NCBI GenBank assembly: GCA_017645585.1
Contig: JAGCOF010000019.1
Span: forward strand, 1 to 63,808
Length of the DNA: 63,808 nt
Direction: 5' to 3'
From: Bacteroidales bacterium
GTDB lineage: Bacteria > Bacteroidota > Bacteroidia > Bacteroidales > P3
The position numbers and the translations under genes were made by a program. Positions 48,944 through 57,495 of the stretch are shown here, one piece after another (position 1 is the first letter of the stretch; every line of letters starts with the position of its first letter). A model generated the notes under the pieces. That model saw only the letters and a list, made by a program, of their open reading frames with translations. It was not told where the DNA came from and made no database searches.

Positions 48944-49975
48944 ATGAATACAGTGTTTCACACAAAGAACGTCCGGCACTCCGGTGTCGGACGTTTTTTA
49001 ATTCCCCTCTTGCTGCTGACAGTCTTGACAGGCTGCCGACACGAACCCGTGCACCTCTTGGGCGAGGCCCAGGGCACCTACTACAGCGTGCAGTACTATG
49101 ACCGCCAGCACCGCAACCTGCAGCCGCAGGTCGACTCGCTGCTGGCCGCCTTCGACCAAAGCGCCTCGCTGTGGGTCGACAGTTCACTGCTGCGCCGCCT
49201 CAACGCCGGCACCACCGACAGCCTCGACGACGTGCTACTCTTCCTGCTCACCCATTCGCTCGACATCCGGGACTACACCCAAGGCGCCTTCGACCCGCGC
49301 GTAGGGCGGCTGGTGCAGGCCTGGGGCTTCAGCTTCCGCGAGCGCAGCGAGCCCGACGGCGCCACACTGGACACCCTGTTGCGCGCCGCTCAGGGCGACA
49401 TTGCCATCGTCGGCAACCGCTACTGCCGTCAGTATGACGACACTGAACTCGACTTCAACGCCATTGCCCAAGGCTACGCCGCCGACCTGGTGGCTGCCAT
49501 GCTCGATGGCTATGGCATCCACAACTACCTCATCGACATTGGCGGCGAGGTGGTGGCCCACGGCCACAAGGCCGACGGAAGCCCTTGGCGCGTAGGCATC
49601 GAGCGCCCCTCCGCCGACTCGCTCAGCATCCCCGTGGTGCAAACCGCCATCCCCCTGTGCGACGCCTCGGTGGTCACCTCTGGCAGCTATCGCAAATACT
49701 ATGAGCGCGACGGTGTGCGCTATTCCCACACCATCGACCCCGCCACAGGGCGCCCTGTGCAGCACTCGCTGCTGAGTGTCTCGGTGGTAGAGCGCAACGG
49801 CATGCTGGCCGACGCTATGGCCACAGCCTACATGGTCATGGGGCTCGACAGCGCCCGTGCCTTCATTGCTGCCCACCCTGACGGTCCCGGCACCAAAGCC
49901 GTGCTCTTCCTCTACGACTCCTGTGGCACCCTGGCATCCTACGCCACACCGCAATGGGAGGAATTAAAAAATTAA
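48944..49975 (+). CDS. apbE: FAD:protein FMN transferase ApbE, lipoprotein
   Basis: A 343-residue periplasmic enzyme that attaches FMN to threonines of redox proteins such as NqrC and RnfG. A lipobox, LLLLTVLTGC, follows a hydrophobic stretch. The ApbE domain has QGTYYSVQYYDRQ, the FAD/metal site LDFNAIAQGYAADLVAAML and YLIDIGGEVVAHG. The ATG lies directly after the previous stop (TAAATGA). Oddly, codons 9-19 contain a perfect terminator-like hairpin with a T-run (48968-48998). If that works as a terminator, the gene needs readthrough, and the first 15 residues (before the membrane-targeting segment) are repurposed terminator sequence. Confidence 0.92.
   Translation: MNTVFHTKNVRHSGVGRFLIPLLLLTVLTGCRHEPVHLLGEAQGTYYSVQYYDRQHRNLQPQVDSLLAAFDQSASLWVDSSLLRRLNAGTTDSLDDVLLFLLTHSLDIRDYTQGAFDPRVGRLVQAWGFSFRERSEPDGATLDTLLRAAQGDIAIVGNRYCRQYDDTELDFNAIAQGYAADLVAAMLDGYGIHNYLIDIGGEVVAHGHKADGSPWRVGIERPSADSLSIPVVQTAIPLCDASVVTSGSYRKYYERDGVRYSHTIDPATGRPVQHSLLSVSVVERNGMLADAMATAYMVMGLDSARAFIAAHPDGPGTKAVLFLYDSCGTLASYATPQWEELKN
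48968..48998 (+). terminator. Terminator-like hairpin inside the apbE 5' end
   Basis: AACGTCCG and CGGACGTT form an 8-bp stem extended by CAC/GTG pairs, followed by six T. By structure it is an intrinsic terminator for the upstream surface-protein gene, yet it lies 24 bp inside the apbE open frame. It may act as an attenuator between the two genes. Confidence 0.8.
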
Positions 49976-50011
49976 AAGTTAAAAATACAATTAAGATAAT
50001 ATATATATAAT

Positions 50012-50887
50012 ATGAAATCAATGACCGGCTACGCCAAGGTACAGAGCACCTTGAGCCAAAAGAAAGTGAATATTGAGATAAAGACCCTCAACAGCAAGCA
50101 GCTCGACCTCATCGTGAAGCTACCGGCGGCCTACCGCAGCCACGAGCTGGAGATACGCACCCTGCTGGGACGCTTGGAGCGCGGCAAGGTGGAATGCACC
50201 CTGAGCGAGGAAAGCAACGGCGCAGCAACAGCCGACTTTAACCGCGAACTGCTCAGCGCCCGCTTCAATGCACTCAGCGAAATGGCCGACAGCCTGTCTG
50301 CCGGCAGCCCCGACAGTCGGCCCGCCCTCTTCAACAGCCTGGCCACCATGCCCGACCTCTGGAACACCGGCACCGACGAGGAGGTGAGCGATGCCGATTG
50401 GTCCCTGCTGGCGGCCGACATCGAGCGTGCCATCGACCTCACCGACGCCTTCCGCAGCCACGAGGGCGAGGTGCTGGAGCGCGACTTCCACCACCACGTG
50501 GACCTCATCGAGCAGATGCTTGCCAAGATACCCGCCTACGAGGCCGAACGCATCGACACCGCCAAGGAGCGCATCCGTCGCTGGATGGACGAGGCCGCCG
50601 TGAAGGAGGTCGACGCCAACCGTTTCGAACAGGAGCTTATCTACTACCTCGAGAAACTCGACATTACGGAGGAGAAGGTGCGCTTGCAGAAGCACATCGA
50701 CTACTTCCGCCAGACGATGTCCAACGAGCCCTCGTGCGGCAAGAAGCTGGGCTTCGTGGCGCAGGAGATGGGGCGCGAAATCAACACCACCGGCTCCAAG
50801 GCCAACCACGTGGAGATACAGCGTCTGGTCGTAGTGATGAAAGACGAGCTGGAGAAAATCAAAGAACAATTGGGCAACGTGCTATGA
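50012..50887 (+). CDS. yicC: YicC-family endoribonuclease
   Basis: A 291-residue protein with the YicC N-terminal motif KSMTGYAKVQ and NIEIKTLNSKQLDLIVKLP, and the DUF1732 C-terminal part with EELIYYLEKLDITEEKVRLQKHIDYFRQTMS and KKLGFVAQEMGREINTTGSKANHVEIQRLVVVMKDELEKIKEQLGNVL. E. coli YicC is known to be an endoribonuclease that destabilises some RNAs. Length matches the family. It is preceded by an AT-rich 36-bp gap and followed by a 9-bp repeat and a terminator. Confidence 0.94.
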   Translation: MKSMTGYAKVQSTLSQKKVNIEIKTLNSKQLDLIVKLPAAYRSHELEIRTLLGRLERGKVECTLSEESNGAATADFNRELLSARFNALSEMADSLSAGSPDSRPALFNSLATMPDLWNTGTDEEVSDADWSLLAADIERAIDLTDAFRSHEGEVLERDFHHHVDLIEQMLAKIPAYEAERIDTAKERIRRWMDEAAVKEVDANRFEQELIYYLEKLDITEEKVRLQKHIDYFRQTMSNEPSCGKKLGFVAQEMGREINTTGSKANHVEIQRLVVVMKDELEKIKEQLGNVL

Positions 50888-50930
50888 GTTCTAGACATTC
50901 TAGATATTCTAGACATTCTAGATTATCTGG
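50886..50930. repeat. Period-9 repeat after yicC
   Basis: Four units alternate TTCTAGACA and TTCTAGATA (the last degenerating into TTCTAGATT, ATCTGGACA). It begins at the yicC stop and ends just before the terminator. Confidence 0.85.
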
Positions 50931-50940
50931 ACAATAATAA

Positions 50941-50975
50941 AAGAAGAGCAGCCTTGCGGCTGCTCTTCTTTTTTA
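50941..50975. terminator. Bidirectional terminator, yicC / T9SS protein gene
   Basis: AAGAAGAGCAGCC and GGCTGCTCTTCTT form a 13-bp stem around TTGC, with a T-run on the right for yicC. On the left an A-rich stretch offers a weaker U-tract for the convergent gene ending at 50991. Confidence 0.92.
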
Positions 50976-50990
50976 TGTCAACTAAAGTGA

Positions 50991-53879
50991 TTAGCGGACA
51001 ATGAGGCGCTCAACCTTGCTGAAGGTGTCGCCAGTGACGCGCACGAAGTAGGCGCCGGCGGGAACACCGTTGAGGTTGATGGTCTGCTCGTTCTCAGCAT
51101 TGAAGTCGGCGTTGTAGATCACACGGCCGCTCATGTCGAGGATGTTGCAGTTGACCTTGCCGGTCACACCCTGAACGTTCACGCGCACCTGCGAGGTGGC
51201 GGGGTTGGGGGCGAGGCCGAGGCTGACGTGGCTCTCGACGGGCTTCACATTCAAGCCAGCCCAGTGGGCCTCAGCCTTGATGGTGTACTCACCGCTCATG
51301 TTCTCCAGGTAGACGGTGTAGTAGTTGCGCTCCAGCATGGCGCCCCACCAGGGGTGAATGGTACCATCGGGGTCATCGGTCACATTGTACTCGTGGGCTT
51401 CCACATGCTCTTCATCATCGAGGGCATATTCAACCCACTCGCCACCATTGTGGCTCACCCAGATGTGGTCAATCACGTTGCCGTTGTCGAGGAGGTAGTC
51501 GCCCTCTTCGAGCTCTTCGGGGCTGCCAGGATAGACATTGTAGCCAATGGAGGAACCCTCGGCGACGGTGTCGTTACCCAGGACGCACATGTTGCTCTGG
51601 CCACGGGCAATCCAGTAGCGGTTGACGGTGTCGTTGTCGTCATCGTTGCACTCGGCAGACACAACGGTCTGGGGCAGCTCCATAGCGGGACCGACAATGA
51701 GGCGGATCATGGGATAGTCGGTGATGTTGTATCCGTTGACGGAATGGTTAGAGCCGTTACCATTGAGAGCATCGTAAGCAATCACATCGAGCACCTTGTA
51801 TGTGGGATAGAGCTGGTTGGCATAGTCGGCCAGGGCAGGATTGTCGCGATAGCGGGTATTGCTGTCGGCAGTCTCGCGATAGTAGGTCTGCGGCATACCC
51901 ACCGAGAAGACACCCGTACCACCGGCGTAGCTGTAGCCGAAGTAGTAAGTCATGTTGGGGTAAAGGAGGGGCTGACCCGGGAAGAGGATGTTCACAGCGT
52001 TATAGTTCTGACCAGGGAGCTTGTAGTGCAGGGTGTCGCGGCTGGCAAACCAACTGCCGTCAACAGCCTGAGTATGGCGGTCACTGAGACCGGTATTGGG
52101 AAGATAATAATGCCACTCACCATTGTCGTCATACCATTCGAACAAACTGACAGGGCTGATGAGAGCGTTGTGCATAGCTTCGGCGCTCAGTCTCGATGTG
52201 GGGATAAGCTCGATACCACGGATAACATAGGGGTTGCCGTTATCGTCGACAGGAATCTCGCTGGGGGTGTTGAAGCGGGTGTAGACCTCGTATCCGGGAT
52301 AGTACTGATCGCCGCCATCGGGATCGTCAGAGACATAGCCGTCGCTGGTGAACTGATAGGCAAACTCGGAACCGGTGGAGATGATGCCATTGTCGTGGCC
52401 CCAACGCCAGCCGGGGACGGTGATACCACGGGCCTTGTTGGCGGGGGTGGTGTCAATGTATTGGGAGACGGTGTAGGTCATACGGTCGAGCACAGTGTCG
52501 AGCGTGTTGCCGGCAGTGGCGCGGATGACGAATTGGTTCTTGCCCGGGTGATCGGTAGGAAGACCAACATAGCCATAGTTGCTGGGCAGCGGAGGCAACT
52601 CGGTCAAACCGGCATACTGGGCATCAATATAGTTGGCATAGACAGCGGTGTCGTAGTACTCGACACTGCACTGGAAGTAAGCTTCCGAAGTGTCGCCGTG
52701 ACCCTCGGCAGCCATTCTGCTAAGACCTATACCAGGGACCATGAAGCCACGCTCGTTAATCTCCAAGAGCGTTGTCTGCTCAATGTCACCGGCGGGGAGG
52801 TTTGCCTGGCTGCGGGTGAGGCTGAAGTCGTTGTTGTCGACCCATTCGCCATCTTCCCAGTAGCGGTGCTCGACGTTGAGGGCCACATTGTTCAGGTTCG
52901 TGGTAGCAGTGTTGCGAGCCTTGACGGTGTACTCAATGGGGATGTTGAAGCCCTCGGGGATAAGGCCGTAGAAGCCGTCGAGGTAGCCATAGTGATAGAA
53001 AGCCCAGTCGGAAGAGAGATCGCTGGCGAGGATGGTCACATCGTCAACAGCCCAGCCGTAACCGGCAATCTGGTGCGAACCCTCGCTGAACTGACGGAAG
53101 CGGAGATCGAGAGTACCCTGCTGAGCAACAGCACGCGGCAGGACGGTCTCGTAGTAGCCAATGCAGAAACCGTTGACATCGCAGTCGATACCGGTCACAT
53201 TGATTTCAGTGGTGTTCCAGTTGCCGTTAATCTTATAATCAAGATAGCAGTTGTCGTAGAATTTACGATAGACCTGGTAGTAACGCACATAAGGCATCAC
53301 ATAGGTGTTGGAAGCCGGCAGGGTGACCTGCGGGAGGGCGAAGTAAGCGTTCAGGCGATCGGGCACAGTGCCAGAGACCAAACCGCAAGCGTCGACCGAG
53401 GAAATCATCATAAAGCCGTTGTTCTGCTCGTCACCATAATCGGCACCCATGTAGGTGATGATGGGGTTACGGATGCCGGTGAAGGTGTTACCCATCTGGC
53501 TGTAGACCTGGGCGAAAGCGGTGGTCAACAGGTAGCGGGCGCTGTCCACGTGGATCCAATAGCTCTTCTCGCTGGGCACGGTGTGGGCACCACCGGTGGC
53601 GGCTCCCTCGTTGCTGCCTACCACAGCGTTGGAACCGAACTGGATACCGGTCATGTGGGCAGCATCGAACTGATAGTTAGCCACCTCGGTACGGGCCTTG
53701 GTGAAGATGGAGGACTTGTAGTCCACCTGAGCCTCACCAGCGGTCTGGTGGTGCATCTGGACTGGAGCCAATTTCACGTCGTCGCGCGAGAACTTCGCGG
53801 GAGCGGCGGTCTTGGCGGTCTGGGCAAAGGCGAAGGTGCCGCACAGGGCCAAACCTAATACCAATAATACTTTTTTCAT
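50991..53879 (-). CDS. Large secreted protein with T9SS type A sorting domain
   Basis: A 962-residue exported protein with signal peptide MKKVLLVLGLALCGTFAFAQ. The middle is beta-rich, with a carbohydrate-binding or jelly-roll-like segment around residues 240-330 (GTLDLRFRQFSEGSHQIAGYGWAVDDVTIL) that resembles MAM/choice-of-anchor domains seen in Bacteroidota. The C-terminal 75 residues (LGLAPNPATSQVRVNVQG...GVPAGAYFVRVTGDTFSKVERLIV) are a T9SS type A sorting domain. No catalytic motif was recognised. It is a single-gene transcript with a strong promoter at 53992-54021, so it may be an abundant surface protein. Confidence 0.85.
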   Translation of the reverse strand: MKKVLLVLGLALCGTFAFAQTAKTAAPAKFSRDDVKLAPVQMHHQTAGEAQVDYKSSIFTKARTEVANYQFDAAHMTGIQFGSNAVVGSNEGAATGGAHTVPSEKSYWIHVDSARYLLTTAFAQVYSQMGNTFTGIRNPIITYMGADYGDEQNNGFMMISSVDACGLVSGTVPDRLNAYFALPQVTLPASNTYVMPYVRYYQVYRKFYDNCYLDYKINGNWNTTEINVTGIDCDVNGFCIGYYETVLPRAVAQQGTLDLRFRQFSEGSHQIAGYGWAVDDVTILASDLSSDWAFYHYGYLDGFYGLIPEGFNIPIEYTVKARNTATTNLNNVALNVEHRYWEDGEWVDNNDFSLTRSQANLPAGDIEQTTLLEINERGFMVPGIGLSRMAAEGHGDTSEAYFQCSVEYYDTAVYANYIDAQYAGLTELPPLPSNYGYVGLPTDHPGKNQFVIRATAGNTLDTVLDRMTYTVSQYIDTTPANKARGITVPGWRWGHDNGIISTGSEFAYQFTSDGYVSDDPDGGDQYYPGYEVYTRFNTPSEIPVDDNGNPYVIRGIELIPTSRLSAEAMHNALISPVSLFEWYDDNGEWHYYLPNTGLSDRHTQAVDGSWFASRDTLHYKLPGQNYNAVNILFPGQPLLYPNMTYYFGYSYAGGTGVFSVGMPQTYYRETADSNTRYRDNPALADYANQLYPTYKVLDVIAYDALNGNGSNHSVNGYNITDYPMIRLIVGPAMELPQTVVSAECNDDDNDTVNRYWIARGQSNMCVLGNDTVAEGSSIGYNVYPGSPEELEEGDYLLDNGNVIDHIWVSHNGGEWVEYALDDEEHVEAHEYNVTDDPDGTIHPWWGAMLERNYYTVYLENMSGEYTIKAEAHWAGLNVKPVESHVSLGLAPNPATSQVRVNVQGVTGKVNCNILDMSGRVIYNADFNAENEQTINLNGVPAGAYFVRVTGDTFSKVERLIVR

Positions 53880-53991
53880 GTTGTTTGATTTTTGATGATT
53901 AATAATTAATTGTTTACTTTTCTTTCTTTTTCTTTGTATGACAATAGTTTGCGGGGGTTAAAGCGGTTTATCCGCACACTATTTCATGATG

Positions 53992-54021
53992 CAAATATAG
54001 GCATTTTTTTCGACATGGCAA
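53992..54021 (-). promoter_or_regulatory. Promoter of the 962-residue T9SS protein
   Basis: On the minus strand TATATTTG (53992-53999) is preceded by TTG (54019-54021) at exactly 19 bases, a full consensus match. The leader is about 110 nt and AT-rich. Confidence 0.8.
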
Positions 54022-54137
54022 AATTTTTTGTTTTTTTAACTATCACGGAGGGGGCACCACAAATTCCGCAAGGGCCCGAGGAAGAATTGCAGACGCCCCG
54101 CTGACAGCCGTTTAAACGACCTGTGTACTACCACCGT

Positions 54138-54197
54138 GGTAGTCCTTGGGTAGTCCTTGGGTAGTCCTTGGGTAGTCCTTGGTAGGTCGTTGGTGGG
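54138..54197. repeat. Period-11 repeat
   Basis: Four nearly perfect 11-bp units GTAGTCCTTGG, then decayed copies (TAGGTCGTTGG, TGGGG). The preceding ACCACCGTGGT is a short palindrome. Confidence 0.85.
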
Positions 54198-54242
54198 GGG
54201 GGCATGCTACCCTAATGAAAGAAAACGCCTAACGGCGTACGA

Positions 54243-54577
54243 GCCCCGCAGGGGCGACAGTATTTAGCCGTGGGCGTCAGCCCACGGTACTACGGCCCGA
54301 CAGCACCGGAGCCCCGCAGGGGCGACACAAGGTTGATTATCTTTGTGTCGCCCCTACGGGGCTAAAAAAACACACATACGCCTTGTCTCCGTGGGCTGAC
54401 GCCCACGGCTAATGACTATCGTCCCCTACGGGGACTTACGGGAAAACTCTGTTTCGTTTCCGTGGGCTGGCGCCCACGGCTAATGGCTATCGTCCCCTAC
54501 GGGGACTTACGGGAAAACTCTGTTTCGTTTCCGTGGGCTGGCGCCCACGGCTAATGGCTATCATCCCCTACGGGGAC
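54243..54577. repeat. REP-like palindromic array
   Basis: Two palindromes recur. P1 (GCCCCGCAGGGGC or GTCCCCTACGGGGAC) is at 54243-54255, 54311-54323, 54350-54362, 54421-54435, 54492-54506 and, as CCCCTACGGGG, near 54563-54577. P2 (CCGTGGGCTGACGCCCACGG and variants) is at 54268-54287, 54389-54408, 54460-54479 and 54531-54550. From 54420 onward P1 and P2 are joined in 71-bp tandem units. This is the build of REP/BIME elements moved by RAYT (Y1-type) transposases in other bacteria. No transposase is in the window. Confidence 0.85.
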
Positions 54578-54652
54578 TTATGAGACGCCTCCTTACATTT
54601 TTCCACCCCCGCACACAATATAATTATTGTTTTGCTGTTATTCTACCTGACT

Positions 54653-56185
54653 ATGAACAGACTGAAATATTGCATCCTATGGCTGGCCGTGGTGGCCGTG
54701 GGCTGCGGCGGCCACAAGGCGGCAGCACCGTCGGACAACCGCTACCAGCGCCCCCCCATCCGCGAGGTGAGCGAAGAGCAGCTGAAGCTGGACAATCGCC
54801 TCGTCGACGCCCTGACGCTGCAGGAGACCGGCCACAGCCAGGAAGCCCTGGAGGCCTATGCCCGCCTGACGGCCGACGCACCGCAGCTGGCGGCGGCCTG
54901 GTATGGCCAGGCTCAACTGCTGCTGCAACGCGGCTGGAGCGACAGCGCACTGCACTGCGCCCAACGCGCCGCCGCCCTCGACGCCAACAACGAATGGTAC
55001 CAGCTGGCACTCTCCAACGCCTGCATCGCCGCGGGCGACCTGCCGGCAGCCGTCGACGCCCTCAACCGCGTGGAGAAACGCCGCGGCATCACCGAAACCA
55101 TCTCGCTCCAGAAGCAACGCCTCTGGGAAGCCGCCGGACGGCCCGACAAGGCCATGAAGGAAATCGAGGCCCTGGCCGACGCCATGCCCCAAGAGAAGCG
55201 CTACAACGCCATCATGGCCGAGATGTACATGGGCCGCAAGAACTACAAGAAAGCCAAGCAATACTACGACCGCGTGCTGGCTGCTGACCCACAGGACAAC
55301 TACATCCACATACAGCTGGCCGAATACTACAAGAAAACGGGCCACGCCGCCGAAGCCGACAGCGAGCTGGTGCGGGCCTTCGAGAACCCCGCCCTCGACG
55401 GGCGCACGAAACTGCAGCTGCTGGCCTCGTTCTACACCGACGAGGAGTTCTACGGCAGCCACAGCAAGACCGCCTTCCGCCTGATGGAGCAAGCCATGAA
55501 GCAGTGCGACGACCCGTCGGAGTTCGCCCTCTACTACGGCGACGTGCTGATGCGTCAGCGCAAATACGCCGAAGCGGCGCAGCAGCTCGAAGTGGCCATC
55601 CGTCGCGACAGCTCACGTTACGAGGTGTGGGAGGGCCTGCTGATATGCCTCAGCGAGGTGCCCGAACGCGAGGAGGACCTCACCGCCTATGCCCGCCGCG
55701 CCGAGCGCTTGTTCCCCGTGCACACCCTGCCGCACTACATCGTGGGGCTCTACGAACTGCGCCACGAACGCTACACCGAGGCCCTCGTGCCGCTCGAGAA
55801 AGCCGCCCAATGGGGCTTCAGCAAGGGCTACCTCGAGGCCGAGACCCGCAGCCTGATGGCCGAGTGCTACTACCGCTCGGGGCAGTACGACAAGGCCTGG
55901 CGCGCCTTCGAGCAGTATATGGCCCTGCGGCCCGACGACATGCTGATGCTCAACAACTACGCCTACTATCTGGCGTTGCAGGGCGTCGAGCTGGAGAAGG
56001 CGCTCGCCATGAGCCGCCGCACCATCGAGGCACAGCCCGACGAACCCAACAGCCTCGACACCTACGCCTGGATACTCCACCTCCTGGGCCGCGACGCCGA
56101 AGCCCTGCCCTACATCAAGAAAGCCGTCAAACTCAATCCCACCAGCGACACCCTGAAGCAGCACCTGAAAGAGATTGAAAAATGA
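54653..56185 (+). CDS. TPR lipoprotein
   Basis: About 510 residues. The start at 54653 (MNRLKYCILWLAVVAVGCGG) gives a lipoprotein signal with lipobox VAVGC; an upstream in-frame ATG at 54632 is less likely. The rest is a chain of tetratricopeptide repeats (for example ALTLQETGHSQEALEAYARL, MYMGRKNYKKAKQYYDRVLA, ECYYRSGQYDKAWRAFEQYM, AWILHLLGRDAEALPYIKKA), a scaffold for protein-protein contacts at the periplasmic side of the outer membrane. In other Bacteroidota a TPR gene precedes a DUF4292 gene, as here; the two overlap as ATGA. Confidence 0.88.
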   Translation: MNRLKYCILWLAVVAVGCGGHKAAAPSDNRYQRPPIREVSEEQLKLDNRLVDALTLQETGHSQEALEAYARLTADAPQLAAAWYGQAQLLLQRGWSDSALHCAQRAAALDANNEWYQLALSNACIAAGDLPAAVDALNRVEKRRGITETISLQKQRLWEAAGRPDKAMKEIEALADAMPQEKRYNAIMAEMYMGRKNYKKAKQYYDRVLAADPQDNYIHIQLAEYYKKTGHAAEADSELVRAFENPALDGRTKLQLLASFYTDEEFYGSHSKTAFRLMEQAMKQCDDPSEFALYYGDVLMRQRKYAEAAQQLEVAIRRDSSRYEVWEGLLICLSEVPEREEDLTAYARRAERLFPVHTLPHYIVGLYELRHERYTEALVPLEKAAQWGFSKGYLEAETRSLMAECYYRSGQYDKAWRAFEQYMALRPDDMLMLNNYAYYLALQGVELEKALAMSRRTIEAQPDEPNSLDTYAWILHLLGRDAEALPYIKKAVKLNPTSDTLKQHLKEIEK

Positions 56186-56276
56186 AAAAGGAAAATGGAA
56201 AAAGGAAAAATATGAATAGGGTGCAGTCTACACTGCGCCAGCCATCTTTCATCTTTCATCTTTCATCTTTCATCTT
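56180..56276 (+). repeat. Period-7 repeats forming the N-terminus of DUF4292
   Basis: At 56180-56215 units AAATGAA, AAAGGAA, AATGGAA, AAAGGAA, AAATATG span the start codon. At 56243-56276 five units of CATCTTT follow. Together they code residues 1-12 (KKENGKRKN) and 21-32 (PSFIFHLSSFIL) of the lipoprotein. Confidence 0.85.
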
Positions 56277-56754
56277 ATTGCTGGTGGCGGGGTGCCACGG
56301 GGTGAAGCAGGCGGCGGTGACGGAGGTTCCTGGGCAGCCTGACACCACAGAAGCGCCGGCAGCCACCCCTACCCGCGTCTACACCGTGGTGAACTTCACG
56401 GGCGAGGTGGCGGGCGTCAGCGTCAACGGACAACTGCGCATGGCACAGGACAGCGTCATGTGGCTCTCGGTGTATAAGTTCATCGAGGTGGCGCGCGGTC
56501 TGGCCACGCCCGACTCGGTGTGGCTGCGCTCCTCGCTGCTGGGCATCGACCGCGGTGCCGACTACGGCGACCTGCGGCAACGGCTGCACCGCCACATCAG
56601 CTACAACGACCTGCAAACCCTGGCCCTGGCCGACGACGCCGAGGAGCGCATCAGCCAGCTGGCCCGTCAGCTGGGCTTCGATGCCACGGTGCACATCACC
56701 CGTCGCCAACAGGTGCCGGCGCTCACCTTCCCCTACAGCAAACCAAAACAATAA
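56182..56754 (+). CDS. DUF4292 lipoprotein with repeat-derived signal
   Basis: A 190-residue protein. The lipobox LLLVAGC is at about 32-38, and the mature part matches DUF4292 (RVYTVVNFTGEVAGVSVNGQLRMAQDSVMWLSVYKFIEVARGLATPDSVWL), a LolA-like family thought to be periplasmic or outer-membrane associated. The whole signal region is encoded by 7-bp repeats: a basic n-region from AAAGGAA-type units and a hydrophobic h-region from CATCTTT units. It is shorter than typical DUF4292 proteins (about 250). Its ATG overlaps the TPR stop (ATGA). Confidence 0.82.
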   Translation: MKKENGKRKNMNRVQSTLRQPSFIFHLSSFILLLVAGCHGVKQAAVTEVPGQPDTTEAPAATPTRVYTVVNFTGEVAGVSVNGQLRMAQDSVMWLSVYKFIEVARGLATPDSVWLRSSLLGIDRGADYGDLRQRLHRHISYNDLQTLALADDAEERISQLARQLGFDATVHITRRQQVPALTFPYSKPKQ

Positions 56755-56759
56755 ACGAT

Positions 56760-57488
56760 ATGAGAAAGACCCTCCTCCTGCTGGCAGTCCTGCTGCCGAC
56801 CGCCCTACAGGCCCAGACCACCGACAGCGCCGCACGCATCATCGACCGCTATGTGGCAATGCTCAACTACGACGGCCTGCCCGCCGACAGCACGCTGGCC
56901 ATGGAGACCACCATCACCTACTTCGGCCAGCCCGACACCTTCGTCATGCGGCGCTGGTTCACGCCCCCCGAGATGCTGCGCATCGAGGTGTGGAAGGGCG
57001 ACACGCTGACCAACGGCTTCTGCACCAACGGCACCGACCGCTACCGCGTCTACTCCGCCAAGCAGCATTGGTGGGACGAAGTGTCGCCGGCCGATTTCCA
57101 GCGCCGCGCGTCATCCTACGACTTCCGCACCATCCTCTACCGACGCGACACCACCGAAACCACCTACACCTACGCCGGCACCACCACCCTCAAGGGCGAG
57201 TCGCTCGAGGCGGTGCGCGTCGACCGACCCAATGTCTACACGCGCTACCTCCTCTTCGAGCGCCGTAGCGGCCTGCTGCTTTTCATTATCGAAACCAACG
57301 AGATGCCTGCCGAGAGCCTCTCGCCCGGCTATAACCACGCCGCCTGGAAAGCCTTCCACGAGTACCTGCCGGCTGGCGCCAGCCTCATTGCCTCGCAGGA
57401 GAGCTTCATGCGCAACGGGCTGCTCACCATCATGAACACCACGGCCCGCTTCGAGCCGCGCAACACATTGCTGTTCAACCAAGACTAA
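56760..57488 (+). CDS. LolA-like periplasmic protein
   Basis: A 242-residue protein with signal peptide MRKTLLLLAVLLPTALQAQ. The start at 56760 was chosen to include it. The mature part is beta-rich with a lipoprotein-sorting-like pattern (IIDRYVAMLNYDGLPADSTLAMETTITYFGQPDTFVMRRWFTPPEMLRIEVWKGDTLTNGF..., then TLKGESLEAVRVDRP). The fold is inferred from this pattern only. It follows the DUF4292 gene by 5 bp, so TPR, DUF4292 and LolA-like genes probably form an outer-membrane maintenance unit. Confidence 0.7.
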   Translation: MRKTLLLLAVLLPTALQAQTTDSAARIIDRYVAMLNYDGLPADSTLAMETTITYFGQPDTFVMRRWFTPPEMLRIEVWKGDTLTNGFCTNGTDRYRVYSAKQHWWDEVSPADFQRRASSYDFRTILYRRDTTETTYTYAGTTTLKGESLEAVRVDRPNVYTRYLLFERRSGLLLFIIETNEMPAESLSPGYNHAAWKAFHEYLPAGASLIASQESFMRNGLLTIMNTTARFEPRNTLLFNQD

Positions 57489-57495
57489 CCCCGCC

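Larger units (their letters stand above)
54022..54652. other. Repeat-filled spacer before the TPR gene
   Basis: No gene is seen. From left to right it holds about 110 bp of ordinary sequence, the period-11 repeat (54138-54197) and the palindromic REP-like array (54243-54577). The last 75 bp before the TPR ATG lack a clear promoter match. Confidence 0.6.

Noticed and set aside
51228-53858. 876-codon plus-strand frame opposite the 962-residue T9SS protein
   Set aside because: Antisense shadow of a gene with a consensus promoter, signal peptide and sorting tail.
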